The translations under genes were made by a program, and so were the position numbers. A DNA stretch of 64,000 nucleotides from Winogradskyella sp. KYW1333 (GTDB lineage: Bacteria; Bacteroidota; Bacteroidia; Flavobacteriales; Flavobacteriaceae): positions 62,001-126,000 of the forward strand of contig NZ_QPHL01000013.1 in assembly GCF_003335675.1 (NCBI RefSeq), written 5' to 3'. Position 1 is the first letter of the stretch. The number at the start of each line of letters is the position of its first letter. Positions 25,790-34,951 of the stretch are shown here, piece by piece. Under the pieces are notes generated by a model. That model made no database searches. It was not told where the DNA came from and was given only the letters and a program-made list of their open reading frames with translations.

Positions 25790-26788
25790 ATGAAATTCAT
25801 CCGAATTATATTATTTCCATTAATGCCAATATACTATATCATAACTTGGTTGAGAAACTGGTGTTATGATAATGGTATATTAAAGTCAAAATCTTATAAT
25901 GTACCTATTATATGTGTTGGGAATTTAAGTACTGGAGGTACTGGAAAAACGCCTATGATTGAATTATTAATTTCTTTATTACATAAAAAGAAATCGGTTG
26001 CAACTTTAAGCAGAGGTTATAAGCGCAGTACCGAAGGATTTATTTTAGGTGATGAAAATGCTTCAGCCTCCTTAATTGGTGACGAACCATTTCAGTTTTT
26101 TAAAAAGTTTGATGACATAAAAGTAGCTGTAGATAGTAATAGACAGAATGGTATTTCTAATTTATTGAAATTGTCTTCTCCTCCTGATGTTATTTTACTT
26201 GACGATGCCTATCAGCACAGAAAAGTACGAGCAGGATTAAATATATTGTTGACCTCATTTAGTAAACCATATTATAAAGATTATGTTTTACCAACTGGTA
26301 ACCTTAGGGAACCAAGATCTGGTAAAAATAGAGCTGATATTGTTGTGGTAACAAAATGCAAAATAGGAATAACGGAAACTGACAAAGAGGAATATAAAGA
26401 GCGCTTAAAACTAAAATCTAACCAAAGTATTTTTTTTAGTTATATAGATTATGCTGGGGATGTTATTGGGTTAAAAACTACCTTAAAATTAAATGAACTA
26501 CCAAAATTTACATTGGTAACTGGTATTGCAAATGCTAAACCTTTAGTTGAATATCTTGCTAAACAAGATTTGACATTTGATCATATTGAGTATCCAGATC
26601 ATCACAATTTTAAAACTTCTGAAATTGAAATGTTAAGTCAAAAGGAACTTATATTAACTACAGAAAAAGATTATATGAGATTGTCCGATAATGATAGCCT
26701 TAAAGAAATCCTATTTTATTTACCAATTCAGACGAAAATTGATGGTGTGGATAACTTCAAAAAGGAAATAAAATCATTTATTACTTAG
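25790..26788 (+). CDS. lpxK: Tetraacyldisaccharide 4'-kinase
   Basis: LpxK phosphorylates the 4' position of the lipid A disaccharide at the inner membrane, so the cell makes lipopolysaccharide. The 332-residue protein has an N-terminal hydrophobic membrane-association helix and the Walker A motif GGTGKTP (49-55). It also has DDAYQHRK, TGNLREPRSG and the late TTEKDYMRL motif of the family. I use the ATG at 25790 rather than a GTG two codons earlier. The stop overlaps the 3' end of the convergent histidine kinase gene by 4 bases. Confidence 0.94.
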   Translation: MKFIRIILFPLMPIYYIITWLRNWCYDNGILKSKSYNVPIICVGNLSTGGTGKTPMIELLISLLHKKKSVATLSRGYKRSTEGFILGDENASASLIGDEPFQFFKKFDDIKVAVDSNRQNGISNLLKLSSPPDVILLDDAYQHRKVRAGLNILLTSFSKPYYKDYVLPTGNLREPRSGKNRADIVVVTKCKIGITETDKEEYKERLKLKSNQSIFFSYIDYAGDVIGLKTTLKLNELPKFTLVTGIANAKPLVEYLAKQDLTFDHIEYPDHHNFKTSEIEMLSQKELILTTEKDYMRLSDNDSLKEILFYLPIQTKIDGVDNFKKEIKSFIT

Positions 26789-29022
26789 AAAAAATTTGAA
26801 ACGACTTCTTTACCTGTAAGTACATCATAAAGTTTGTTTTCGAAGTCTTCTTGCTTAAACGGTTTAGAAATAATGTCGTTAAAACCGGCCTCACCAAACT
26901 CATGCATCTTATCTTCAAGCGTTACGGCTGTTAGTGCAAAAATTGTTAATTCTTTATCAAAGGTTCTAATGATTTTTGTTGCTTCTAATCCACTTATTCC
27001 TGGCATATGAATATCCATTAATACAACTTTATAATCAACCGCACGAACTTGTTCCACAGCGTCTTCACCATTATCAACCACATCACAATGTAACCCCATT
27101 TTATTTAGGATCTTTTTTGTGACCATTTGATTTATTTTGTTGTCTTCTACAACAAGAATTTTTACTCCACTTAAATCTAAACCTTCCATTTTACTTGGTT
27201 TTTTGTCGTCTTCAACTTTTTTGATTTTAGACTCTTCAGCAACTTCTAATGGAATTTCAAAAAAGAATGTTGTGCCTTTACCAAGCTCACTCTTCAGATA
27301 AATCTTTCCTTTAAGAATTTGAATAAGTCCTTTTACAATTGATAAACCAAGACCAGTTCCGCCATACTTTCTGTTAATTTGCACAGAACCTTGAGAAAAA
27401 CTTTCAAACATTTGGTCTTGTTTTTCTTTTGTAATACCAATACCATTGTCTTCAATTTCGAAACGCAAATTGCAGATCTTGTCTTTTTGATCTACTTTAT
27501 GCGCTCTTACCCAGATGTCTCCATCTTTTGTGAATTTAATAGCATTACCAAGTAGGTTAATTAAGATTTGGGATATCTTAAGTTGGTCTCCAATGTAGGT
27601 TTCTGGTAGACCGTTATCATATTTAAAATGTAATTTTGTGCCGTTATCATTAGCTGAATTACTGAGAGCCGACATTACATTTTCAATTTTTGTTTTTAGG
27701 TTAAATCTTTCTGGATCTAGTTCAACCTTATTAGCTTCAATTTTATTTATTTGAAGTATATCATTTATAAATGTTAACAAATAATCACCTGAAAATTTGA
27801 GTGATTTTAAATGAGGTACCTGATGTTCTTTTGGATTTTCATCTAACAGCATACTTGTAAGACCTGTAACTGCATACAACGGTGTACGTAACTCATGGGT
27901 TACGGTAGATAAAAAGTTTGCCTTTGTTTTAGATGCAAGTTCTGCTTTTTCTTTTGCAACGATGAGCTCATCATTCTTCTTATGAAGCATGTTATTTGTC
28001 TTGAGCCTTATGTTGTTGTTTTTATAAAGAGACAAGGTTAGTAAAGATAAAATTGTGATTAATGCTATACTAAGAATAGTCGTAATTCTAGTAAAATTAC
28101 TCTCAGCACTTACCTCTATAATTTGTGCTTTTAATTGAGCGTTTTCAGCATTTTTATATGCATTTATATATTTACCAGATATTCCTACACTTAAATTCTC
28201 TCTTTTTATGTGCAATAAAGAATCAGAAAGTTTAATGTGCTGTTTAAGATATAGTAATGAGTTTTTATAGTCTCCATCATTATTATAAATTTCGCTCAAA
28301 GTACTGTAGGCTGTATTAACGTTATCAATAAGGTTGTTTGCTTGTGCAATTTCGAGCCCTTGATTTACTTGAGCGTATGCTATGTCATGACTTCCTAATC
28401 CACATAATACCTTACCAGATTGTATAAATGCACTACTTAATAACCTTTGTTGGTCGTATTTTTTTGCTATTATCGTTGTTCTTTCCAGAAGTGTTTTAGC
28501 ATCTTCATATTGTTCTAAGGCAATATGTGCCTTGGCTTCATTAAGAGTAACTTCTGAAACGTACTCTTCTAATCTTTCTTGCTCAAATAAATTTTTTGCG
28601 GATTTAAAATAATCCAGGGCATTTTCATAATCTTCCTGTGCACTTAAGAAAACTCCTTTAATATTATAACTTACTGCACGATTGCCATAATCATCTATTT
28701 CTCTTTGAATATTAAGTGCGTTGGTTAGCGATACGTTTGCTTGATTGTGCTCATTTACAAGAAATTGAGCTTTGGCAATCTTTGTATAAATAATGCCTTG
28801 ACTAGATTTATCATCAATTTTTATTGCAACATCTAGTGCTTTGTTAAGATTATCAATAGCGTTAAAGTAGTCACCACGATCACTCTCAAGCTTAGCTTGA
28901 TCTTCGTAGTTTTGTTGGCGTAGAGCAAGCATATCCACGTCTTCGACTTCATCTTGTTGTGCGAAAACTAGGCAACAAAAACTTGCTAAAAAAACAAATA
29001 AATAATATTTGATTCGGGACAT
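26785..29022 (-). CDS. TPR-containing hybrid sensor histidine kinase
   Basis: The 745-residue protein has a signal peptide (about 1-22), a periplasmic array of tetratricopeptide repeats (about 30-290), and one membrane helix (about 312-333). A cytosolic HisKA domain carries the phospho-acceptor His376 in HELRTP. The HATPase domain has N, G1 (DNGIGI) and G2 (GGTGLGLSI) boxes, and a C-terminal receiver domain carries Asp670 in MDIHMPG. There is no DNA-binding output domain. The ligand sensed by the TPR region is unknown. It lies 28 bases after gap with a perfect -7 box in that gap, so it can be transcribed alone. Confidence 0.93.
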   Translation of the reverse strand: MSRIKYYLFVFLASFCCLVFAQQDEVEDVDMLALRQQNYEDQAKLESDRGDYFNAIDNLNKALDVAIKIDDKSSQGIIYTKIAKAQFLVNEHNQANVSLTNALNIQREIDDYGNRAVSYNIKGVFLSAQEDYENALDYFKSAKNLFEQERLEEYVSEVTLNEAKAHIALEQYEDAKTLLERTTIIAKKYDQQRLLSSAFIQSGKVLCGLGSHDIAYAQVNQGLEIAQANNLIDNVNTAYSTLSEIYNNDGDYKNSLLYLKQHIKLSDSLLHIKRENLSVGISGKYINAYKNAENAQLKAQIIEVSAESNFTRITTILSIALITILSLLTLSLYKNNNIRLKTNNMLHKKNDELIVAKEKAELASKTKANFLSTVTHELRTPLYAVTGLTSMLLDENPKEHQVPHLKSLKFSGDYLLTFINDILQINKIEANKVELDPERFNLKTKIENVMSALSNSANDNGTKLHFKYDNGLPETYIGDQLKISQILINLLGNAIKFTKDGDIWVRAHKVDQKDKICNLRFEIEDNGIGITKEKQDQMFESFSQGSVQINRKYGGTGLGLSIVKGLIQILKGKIYLKSELGKGTTFFFEIPLEVAEESKIKKVEDDKKPSKMEGLDLSGVKILVVEDNKINQMVTKKILNKMGLHCDVVDNGEDAVEQVRAVDYKVVLMDIHMPGISGLEATKIIRTFDKELTIFALTAVTLEDKMHEFGEAGFNDIISKPFKQEDFENKLYDVLTGKEVVSNFF

Positions 29023-29041
29023 TTCAGCTCTCTTAATTGAA

Positions 29042-29049
29042 CAAATATA
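29042..29049 (-). promoter_or_regulatory. Putative -7 promoter box of the hybrid kinase gene
   Basis: The minus strand reads TATATTTG (perfect), 19 bases before the kinase ATG and directly after the gap stop codon. It allows expression separate from the upstream gap-lipA genes. Confidence 0.5.
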
Positions 29050-29050
29050 A

Positions 29051-30067
29051 TTATTTATTCGACAAAAGTGATGTTTTCTCCGATAAATTGCAAATTAATT
29101 CTAAAATTCTTGAACTGTAACCTGTTTCATTGTCATACCAACCCACTATTTTCAACATGTTCCCAATGACAGAGGTCATCTGAGAATCAAATATGCATGA
29201 ATGGGGATTTCCAACAATGTCAATTGATACAATTGGATCTTCAGTATATTGTAAAATGCCTTTAAGTTTTCCTTTTGCAACATTTTTGAAGAGGTTGTTA
29301 ACTTCGTCTATTGTAGTTAGCTTTTTTACATTAATTGTAATGTCGGTAAGAGAGCCATTAGCGACAGGAACTCTGATACCGCAACCACCAATAACATCTG
29401 ATAAATCAGGAAATATTTTTGTTAATGCTTTTGCTGCACCAGTTGTAGTTGGTACAATTGACTGACTCGCCGCTCTTGCACGTCTTAAATCCCGATGAGG
29501 TTGATCATGAAGGCTTTGGTCCGTAGTATAGGAGTGTACCGTAGTTATATATGCTTGTTTAATTCCAAAATACTCTTTAATAACAGCAATCATTGGAGCA
29601 GCATTGTTTGTTGTACATGAAGCATTTGAAATAATAGTATCATTTGTATCTATACTATTATCATTTATGCCTAAAACAATTGTTTTTATATTGTCTTCTA
29701 TTGGAGGTACAGATAATATAACTCTTTTTGCACCATTATTAATATGTTGCTGTAATACTTCTTCTGATTTAAATTTACCAGTAGATTCAATTACAAAATC
29801 GGGTTTTACTTTAGACCAATCTATATCTCGTGGATGAGAGTGCTGATATAAAGGTATTTGCTGGTCATTAATTATAATGTGATTCTCATTATATGATATA
29901 GTCTCATTAAGAACACCATGAATGCTATCATACTTTAACAGATGACTTAATGTTTTAGCATCTGCCAAATCATTAATTGCAACAATTTTTATTTTGGGAT
30001 TTTGAAGCGCTAACCTAGAAACACGTCTTCCTATTCTACCAAAACCATTTATGGCAATAGCAATCAT
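29051..30067 (-). CDS. gap: Type I glyceraldehyde-3-phosphate dehydrogenase
   Basis: This enzyme oxidises glyceraldehyde-3-phosphate to 1,3-bisphosphoglycerate. The 338-residue protein has the Rossmann GFGRIGR (8-14), the adenosine-binding Asp33 that favours NAD, catalytic Cys151 in ASCTTN and the activating His178. It overlaps the lipA stop codon as TAATG and is therefore translationally coupled to lipoyl synthase, which is an unusual pairing. A second gap elsewhere in the genome is likely, since flavobacteria often have two, but cannot be seen here. Confidence 0.96.
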   Translation of the reverse strand: MIAIAINGFGRIGRRVSRLALQNPKIKIVAINDLADAKTLSHLLKYDSIHGVLNETISYNENHIIINDQQIPLYQHSHPRDIDWSKVKPDFVIESTGKFKSEEVLQQHINNGAKRVILSVPPIEDNIKTIVLGINDNSIDTNDTIISNASCTTNNAAPMIAVIKEYFGIKQAYITTVHSYTTDQSLHDQPHRDLRRARAASQSIVPTTTGAAKALTKIFPDLSDVIGGCGIRVPVANGSLTDITINVKKLTTIDEVNNLFKNVAKGKLKGILQYTEDPIVSIDIVGNPHSCIFDSQMTSVIGNMLKIVGWYDNETGYSSRILELICNLSEKTSLLSNK

Positions 30068-30939
30068 TAATTAATATGTTTCTGAGCTTTATATGAAGAT
30101 CTAACTAGAGCACTGCTTTCTACATGTCTAAACCCAAGACTGCGTCCAATTTCTTCGTATTCTTTAAACTCGTCTGGATTAATGAATCGTTTAACAGGTA
30201 GGTGCTTTTTACTTGGTTGTAGATATTGCCCAATGGTTACGACATCAACATCATTTTCCCTTAAATCATGTAAAGTTTCAATAACTTCTTCTCGCGCTTC
30301 ACCTAGACCTAGCATAATCCCAGATTTAGTTCGTCGCTGACCTTGCTGTTTTAAATATTTTAAAACATCCATGCTACGATCGTATTTTGCTTGTATCCTT
30401 ACTTCGCGAGTAAGGCGTCTTACTGTTTCAATATTATGTGAGACCACTTCTGGTGCAACATCAATGATTCTGTCTATATGACGTTCTATACCTTGAAAGT
30501 CTGGAATAAGAGTCTCAAGGGTAGTTTCTGGATTCATTCTTCTTACGGCTTTAACTGTTTCTGCCCACATAATGCTTCCCATATCCTTTAAATCATCCCT
30601 ATCTACACTTGTTAAAACGGCATGCTTTATTTGCATTATCTTGATAGAACGAGCAACTTTTTCAGGTTCATCCCAATCTACAGTCTCAGGTCGCCCAGTT
30701 TTTACGCCACAAAATCCACAAGAACGTGTACAAATATTCCCTAAGATCATAAATGTCGCTGTTCCTTCTCCCCAACACTCGCCCATATTTGGACAACTAC
30801 CAGAAGTACAAATTGTATTTAATTTGTATTTGTCAACAAGTCCTCTTAATTCGGTATATTTTTTACCAGTTGGTAATTTTACACGAAGCCATTTTGGTTT
30901 TCGCTCTGGTAATATATTTGAAGCAACTTTCGTTTCCAT
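30067..30939 (-). CDS. lipA: Lipoyl synthase
   Basis: This radical-SAM enzyme inserts two sulfur atoms into protein-bound octanoyl groups to make lipoyl cofactors. The 290-residue protein has the auxiliary 4Fe-4S cluster Cys44, Cys49 and Cys55 and the radical-SAM cluster Cys70, Cys74 and Cys77 (CTRSCGFC). The C-terminal RSSYKA serine motif is also present. A weak box TATCTTTA lies at 30960-30967, 20 bases upstream. The gene sits 51 bases after the NRAMP-like gene in the same direction. Confidence 0.97.
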   Translation of the reverse strand: METKVASNILPERKPKWLRVKLPTGKKYTELRGLVDKYKLNTICTSGSCPNMGECWGEGTATFMILGNICTRSCGFCGVKTGRPETVDWDEPEKVARSIKIMQIKHAVLTSVDRDDLKDMGSIMWAETVKAVRRMNPETTLETLIPDFQGIERHIDRIIDVAPEVVSHNIETVRRLTREVRIQAKYDRSMDVLKYLKQQGQRRTKSGIMLGLGEAREEVIETLHDLRENDVDVVTIGQYLQPSKKHLPVKRFINPDEFKEYEEIGRSLGFRHVESSALVRSSYKAQKHIN

Positions 30940-30990
30940 GCAATTTCAATTTCAGGAAGTAAAGATACGAAGTAATAAATTAAAATAATC

Positions 30991-32235
30991 TTAAATAGTT
31001 GTTAGGTACCAGATGCTGAATCCTATTAAAAATGCGATTCCAAACCATGATAAGATCCTTAGTTTTAAGTTTGGTTGCCATTCTTTTGGAGTGTGTTTGC
31101 TAGTAATAAGTCTTAAGTTTATTATGGCATAAAATGGAGCTGTAATAAAGGAAAGAATCGTGGCTATTTTAATCAATAATCCCATTTCTGATATAAAAGC
31201 AAAGAAAATAACCAACGTGCCAATTGTGAGAACTAATATCCAAAAGAAATATCCTCTAGGAAAAGATTTTCTAAGTAATAACTCCATACTGTTTGTCATT
31301 GCTCTAGGGGACGCATCCAATGTTGTAATGGTTGTACTAAACATTGTGGTCAATGCTGCAACTCCTATAATTATAAAAGCCCATTTGCCCAGAGTACTCG
31401 TATAAAGATCAATGAGTTGATTTGAAAACACCGAGGCTTTATCACTAAAAGTTTCTCCAGTATTATACATTACAAGGTATCCAAGAGATAAAAATGCAAT
31501 ACCAAGAATAATAGTACCTATATAACCAATATTAAAATCTAATAATGCTGTTTTTGGAGAGAATTTATTCTCGCCTTTCTTTTTTTCTACAGCCCAGATG
31601 GAATGCCAGACCGAAATATCTAATGGAGCAGGCATCCAACCCATAAAGGCGATTAAGAATGCAATTTCTAAAGAGTTTTGTGGCAATACTTGTCTTAAAG
31701 AAATTTCATTTGTGTTTTCTATAAGGGCAAAACCAACCGCAACCAATGTACTTATGGTTAAGATTATAATAATGAATTTAATGAGTTTGTCTAAAGCACT
31801 ATACTTACCAATGAATAGAAAAAGTAGGCAAATACTTAAAATTATCATAGTCCAGATTTGAATACTAGATATACCAAGAGACTGACTATTTAATGCACTG
31901 ATATCACCAAAAAGAGAATTTGCCAGTCCGGCAGTTACGATTGTAACTGCTGTTTGAATTGTAAACATTGTGGCCAAGTTTAAAATAAAGTAGACAATTA
32001 ATATCCCTTTATTCAATTTATAATACCCTTGTAAGAGATTCTCACCAGTTGCGGATGCATACCTGGGACCAAACTGAAAGAATGGGTATTTAAACAAATT
32101 TACTAGCAATAGTGCCCATAATAGACCTAATCCGAAATCAGCACCAGCTCTTGTGGATTGAACCAAGTGTGATACACCAATTGCTGCACCTGCAAATAGT
32201 AGTCCTGGTCCTAATTTTTTAAATGTCTTGAACAT
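30991..32235 (-). CDS. NRAMP-family transporter homologue lacking the canonical metal motifs
   Basis: The 414-residue integral membrane protein has about 11 hydrophobic segments and aligns with NRAMP by its GPGLLFAGAAIG start. The TM1 DPGN motif, which supplies the metal-binding Asp and Asn, is missing; the region reads GAAIGVSHLVQSTRAG. The TM6 MPH motif appears as WMPAPLD. Known NRAMP chemistry therefore cannot be assumed, and the substrate may not be Mn2+ or Fe2+. Its start overlaps the ECF sigma gene stop as TAATG, so the two are translationally coupled. Confidence 0.82.
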   Translation of the reverse strand: MFKTFKKLGPGLLFAGAAIGVSHLVQSTRAGADFGLGLLWALLLVNLFKYPFFQFGPRYASATGENLLQGYYKLNKGILIVYFILNLATMFTIQTAVTIVTAGLANSLFGDISALNSQSLGISSIQIWTMIILSICLLFLFIGKYSALDKLIKFIIIILTISTLVAVGFALIENTNEISLRQVLPQNSLEIAFLIAFMGWMPAPLDISVWHSIWAVEKKKGENKFSPKTALLDFNIGYIGTIILGIAFLSLGYLVMYNTGETFSDKASVFSNQLIDLYTSTLGKWAFIIIGVAALTTMFSTTITTLDASPRAMTNSMELLLRKSFPRGYFFWILVLTIGTLVIFFAFISEMGLLIKIATILSFITAPFYAIINLRLITSKHTPKEWQPNLKLRILSWFGIAFLIGFSIWYLTTI

Positions 32236-32780
32236 TAGCTTTCGGTAATGATTTCAGCCAGTAGTTTTTTGGCTCTTAGAAGTTTTACCTTAACATTATT
32301 CATAGGTTCATTTAACTCTTCTGAAATTTCTTTGTAACTCAATTCTTGAAAATACCTTAAGTTAATTACCTTTTGGTAGTGAGGTTTTAATTTCTTTATA
32401 TCCCTTAAAAGATTAGCCAAATTCTGTTCAGTAATAATTTTATCCTCAGGAGAGGGAGAGTCATCGATAATGTCGAAGTAGCTGTCCTCGTTATCTTTAG
32501 ACGTATTTCTAATAGATTTTTTTTGTGATCTTACTAAATCAATATGGATATTTTTCGAAATGGTAATTAGCCAAGTTTTAAACTTATATTTATCATTGTA
32601 AGTATCAATTTTATCAAAAGCCTTTGAAAAGGTTTGAATGGTAATATCTTCTGCATCATTCTCATTTTTAGTACGCGTTAATTGAAAAGCATAAACATCA
32701 TTCCAAAAGCTATCTAATAAGAAATTAAATGCAATCTGATCTTTTTGCTTTGCTCTATTAATTGCTTCTGTTAATTCCAA
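32235..32780 (-). CDS. RNA polymerase sigma factor, ECF type
   Basis: This 181-residue protein contains sigma-70 region 2 (about 20-90, with DAEDITIQTFSKAF and FKTWLITISKN) and region 4 (about 120-175, with LSYKEISEELNEPMNNVKVKL as the helix-turn-helix). No anti-sigma gene is adjacent. Instead it lies between a glycosyltransferase gene, overlapping by 10 bases, and the NRAMP-like gene, overlapping by one. Its regulon is unknown. Confidence 0.92.
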   Translation of the reverse strand: MELTEAINRAKQKDQIAFNFLLDSFWNDVYAFQLTRTKNENDAEDITIQTFSKAFDKIDTYNDKYKFKTWLITISKNIHIDLVRSQKKSIRNTSKDNEDSYFDIIDDSPSPEDKIITEQNLANLLRDIKKLKPHYQKVINLRYFQELSYKEISEELNEPMNNVKVKLLRAKKLLAEIITES

Positions 32781-33880
32781 TGCCTGGGTTTAGATATGAG
32801 ATTAGCAATAAAGATAAATAATTGGGATATAACTAAAAATAAATCTAAAAGAGGAATGAAGACTATTAGGTCCCTTTCATTTAGTTTAGAAGACGTTAAG
32901 CCGGTACAAACTATTTGAATCAATATTCGAGATAAGAATAAAATAAGTATTAGCCAGTCGTAGTTAAAAATAAAACACATCAGTGATATTATCCAAAACA
33001 TTATTTGACTGAAATAAAATAGACCTAAAAAGAACTTATGTTCAGGTTTGTACAATTTAGCAGTGCTAATATGCCTACGTTTTTGGTTAAACCAATCTAT
33101 AAAACTTGCTTTAGGCTGAGAAATTGTAAAACTGTCCTTAGTGTAGCAAATAGCCGTATTTTGGCTTGTAGCTACTTCATTAATAAATAAATCGTCATCG
33201 CCAGACTTAATATGCATATGTTCCTTAAAACCAGAATTGTTAAAAAACAATTCTTTTCTGTAAGCCATATTTCTTCCAACACCCATATACGGTATCCCTA
33301 ATTTGGTATAAGAGAAATATTGTAAAGCAGTCATTAAAGTTTCAAATCTAATAAGTTTGTTGAGTAGAGAGTATGACTTTTTTGAATAAGCTCCATAGCC
33401 TAAAACGATTGATTTTGTATTTGAAAAGTACCCACTTATATTAGCCAGCCAATCTTCAGAAACTGGAGTGCAATCTGCATCTGTAAAAACTAAGAAATCA
33501 TTTTTTGCCGCCTTGATTCCAAGTGTTAATGCATATTTTTTGTTTCCCCAAAAAACCTCATTCACCTTCACATCCACCAATGAAATATTTTTATGTTTTG
33601 ATTGAAATTCCTTCATGACTTCTAAAGTGTTATCCGAGGAACTATCATTAACCAAAACAATTTCAAAATTCCCATATTTCTGATTTATAATTGAAGGTAG
33701 AGATTCTTTTAGGTTCTCTTCTTCGTTCTTTGCACAAATTATTACTGATAGCGGAAGATTATGTTTTAATTTTTTATCTGTACTTTTTATAGCAAAGGAA
33801 AAAAGAAAGGATAGGTAATAGCCAGCTTGAATACTTAATACCGCAATAAACGCTACAAATAGTATAGTCGTTAAGCTCAT
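32771..33880 (-). CDS. Membrane-bound family 2 glycosyltransferase
   Basis: The 369-residue protein has a GT-A domain with SVIICAKNEEENL (about 44-56), LVNDSSSDNT and the metal-binding DxD in FTDADCTP. It is flanked by an N-terminal membrane helix (about 3-28) and two to three C-terminal helices (about 285-360). A QKRRH segment takes the place of the QxxRW motif of processive enzymes. It probably transfers sugars to a lipid or surface glycan at the inner membrane. It is coupled to the ECF sigma gene by a 10-base overlap. Confidence 0.9.
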   Translation of the reverse strand: MSLTTILFVAFIAVLSIQAGYYLSFLFSFAIKSTDKKLKHNLPLSVIICAKNEEENLKESLPSIINQKYGNFEIVLVNDSSSDNTLEVMKEFQSKHKNISLVDVKVNEVFWGNKKYALTLGIKAAKNDFLVFTDADCTPVSEDWLANISGYFSNTKSIVLGYGAYSKKSYSLLNKLIRFETLMTALQYFSYTKLGIPYMGVGRNMAYRKELFFNNSGFKEHMHIKSGDDDLFINEVATSQNTAICYTKDSFTISQPKASFIDWFNQKRRHISTAKLYKPEHKFFLGLFYFSQIMFWIISLMCFIFNYDWLILILFLSRILIQIVCTGLTSSKLNERDLIVFIPLLDLFLVISQLFIFIANLISKPRHWN

Positions 33881-33886
33881 TAAGTA

Positions 33887-34090
33887 TTAAGAATGTTGAG
33901 GTTCTTTGCAGTCTTTGAATTGGTCTGGTGTTTTACCGCAGAACCCACAGGCTTCACCATCTTGATTAAGCATTGGATTTTGACTTGCACAGGTTCCGGC
34001 AAATTCACCATCTTTTTTTGCCCATATTTTAATTGCAATTCCTGCAACTGCCAAAGCCAATAAACCTAGTGTGAGTAGTAGTAGTTTCAT
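33887..34090 (-). CDS. Small membrane protein with conserved cysteines
   Basis: The 67-residue protein has one N-terminal hydrophobic helix (about 2-23) followed by a short tail with four cysteines in the patterns TCASQNP, ACGFCG and DCKEPQ. The tail most likely faces the periplasm. Similar short proteins occur in flavobacterial genomes as membrane or secreted proteins of unknown function. The CGFC pair could bind a metal or a small cluster or form disulfides. It lies 6 bases upstream of the glycosyltransferase gene and probably heads this operon. A box-like TATCTTTA is present on the minus strand about 25 bases before ATG. Confidence 0.75.
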   Translation of the reverse strand: MKLLLLTLGLLALAVAGIAIKIWAKKDGEFAGTCASQNPMLNQDGEACGFCGKTPDQFKDCKEPQHS

Positions 34091-34214
34091 GTCAAAAACT
34101 TAAATAGGGTATAAAGATACGCTTTTACTTTATTTTTTTAATTAATTTAGAATGTGACTTGTTGAAAAATCAATGTGTCATATTAATATTAATAACTAAC
34201 TAATAGTATCAATT

Positions 34215-34901
34215 ATGAAAAAATTATTCGCTGAGTTCTTTGGAACTTTTTGGCTTGTTTTTGGAGGTTGTGGTAGCGCTATTTTTGCTGCAGGATTTCC
34301 TGAATTAGGAATTGGCTTCGTAGGTGTAGCTCTTGCTTTTGGTTTAACTGTACTAACAATGGCTTATGCCGTAGGGCATATTTCTGGAGGACATTTTAAT
34401 CCAGCTGTTTCTATTGGACTGTGGGCAGGGGGAAAGTTTAATGCTAAGGATTTAATAGGTTATATCATTGCTCAAGTTGTTGGTGCGATTGTAGCTGCCG
34501 CAGTTTTGTATCTAATTGTGTCAGGTAAGTCTGGATTTGAATCTGTAGGAGGATTTGCGTCTAACGGTTACGGCGAGTTATCTCCTGACGGTTATGGATT
34601 GACCTCTGTAATAATAGCGGAAATGGTCCTGACAGCATTTTTCTTATTGGTAATTTTAGGGAGTACAAATGCTAGGGCTCCAAAAGGATTTGCTCCAATA
34701 GCCATTGGTTTGGCATTGACACTTATTCACTTAATAAGTATTCCAATTTCAAATACATCTGTAAATCCTGCAAGATCTTTAAGTCAGGCTCTGTTTTCAG
34801 ATGGAGCACATCTTGCACAAGTATGGGTATTTTGGGTGGCACCAATTGTAGGTGCAATTATTGGCGGAATAATCCATAAGACACTTTTTGAAAAAGAGTA
34901 G
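34215..34901 (+). CDS. aqpZ: Aquaporin Z
   Basis: This inner-membrane water channel of 228 residues has six membrane helices and two half-helix loops. The loops carry NPA at 62-64 (GHFNPAVS) and 184-186 (SVNPARS), with Arg187 as the selectivity-filter arginine. The length and motifs match AqpZ rather than the longer glycerol facilitators. It is monocistronic and closed by a strong terminator. Confidence 0.96.
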   Translation: MKKLFAEFFGTFWLVFGGCGSAIFAAGFPELGIGFVGVALAFGLTVLTMAYAVGHISGGHFNPAVSIGLWAGGKFNAKDLIGYIIAQVVGAIVAAAVLYLIVSGKSGFESVGGFASNGYGELSPDGYGLTSVIIAEMVLTAFFLLVILGSTNARAPKGFAPIAIGLALTLIHLISIPISNTSVNPARSLSQALFSDGAHLAQVWVFWVAPIVGAIIGGIIHKTLFEKE

Positions 34902-34906
34902 AAAAC

Positions 34907-34934
34907 AAAAAGGCGCTTAAAAAGCGCCTTTTTT
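34907..34934. terminator. Intrinsic terminator between aqpZ and the anti-sigma gene
   Basis: AAAAAGGCGCTT and AAGCGCCTTTTT form a 12-bp stem with a 3-base loop, with T runs on both strands. It serves the convergent aqpZ and anti-sigma genes. Confidence 0.85.
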
Positions 34935-34951
34935 AATTCTTTAAATTAAGA

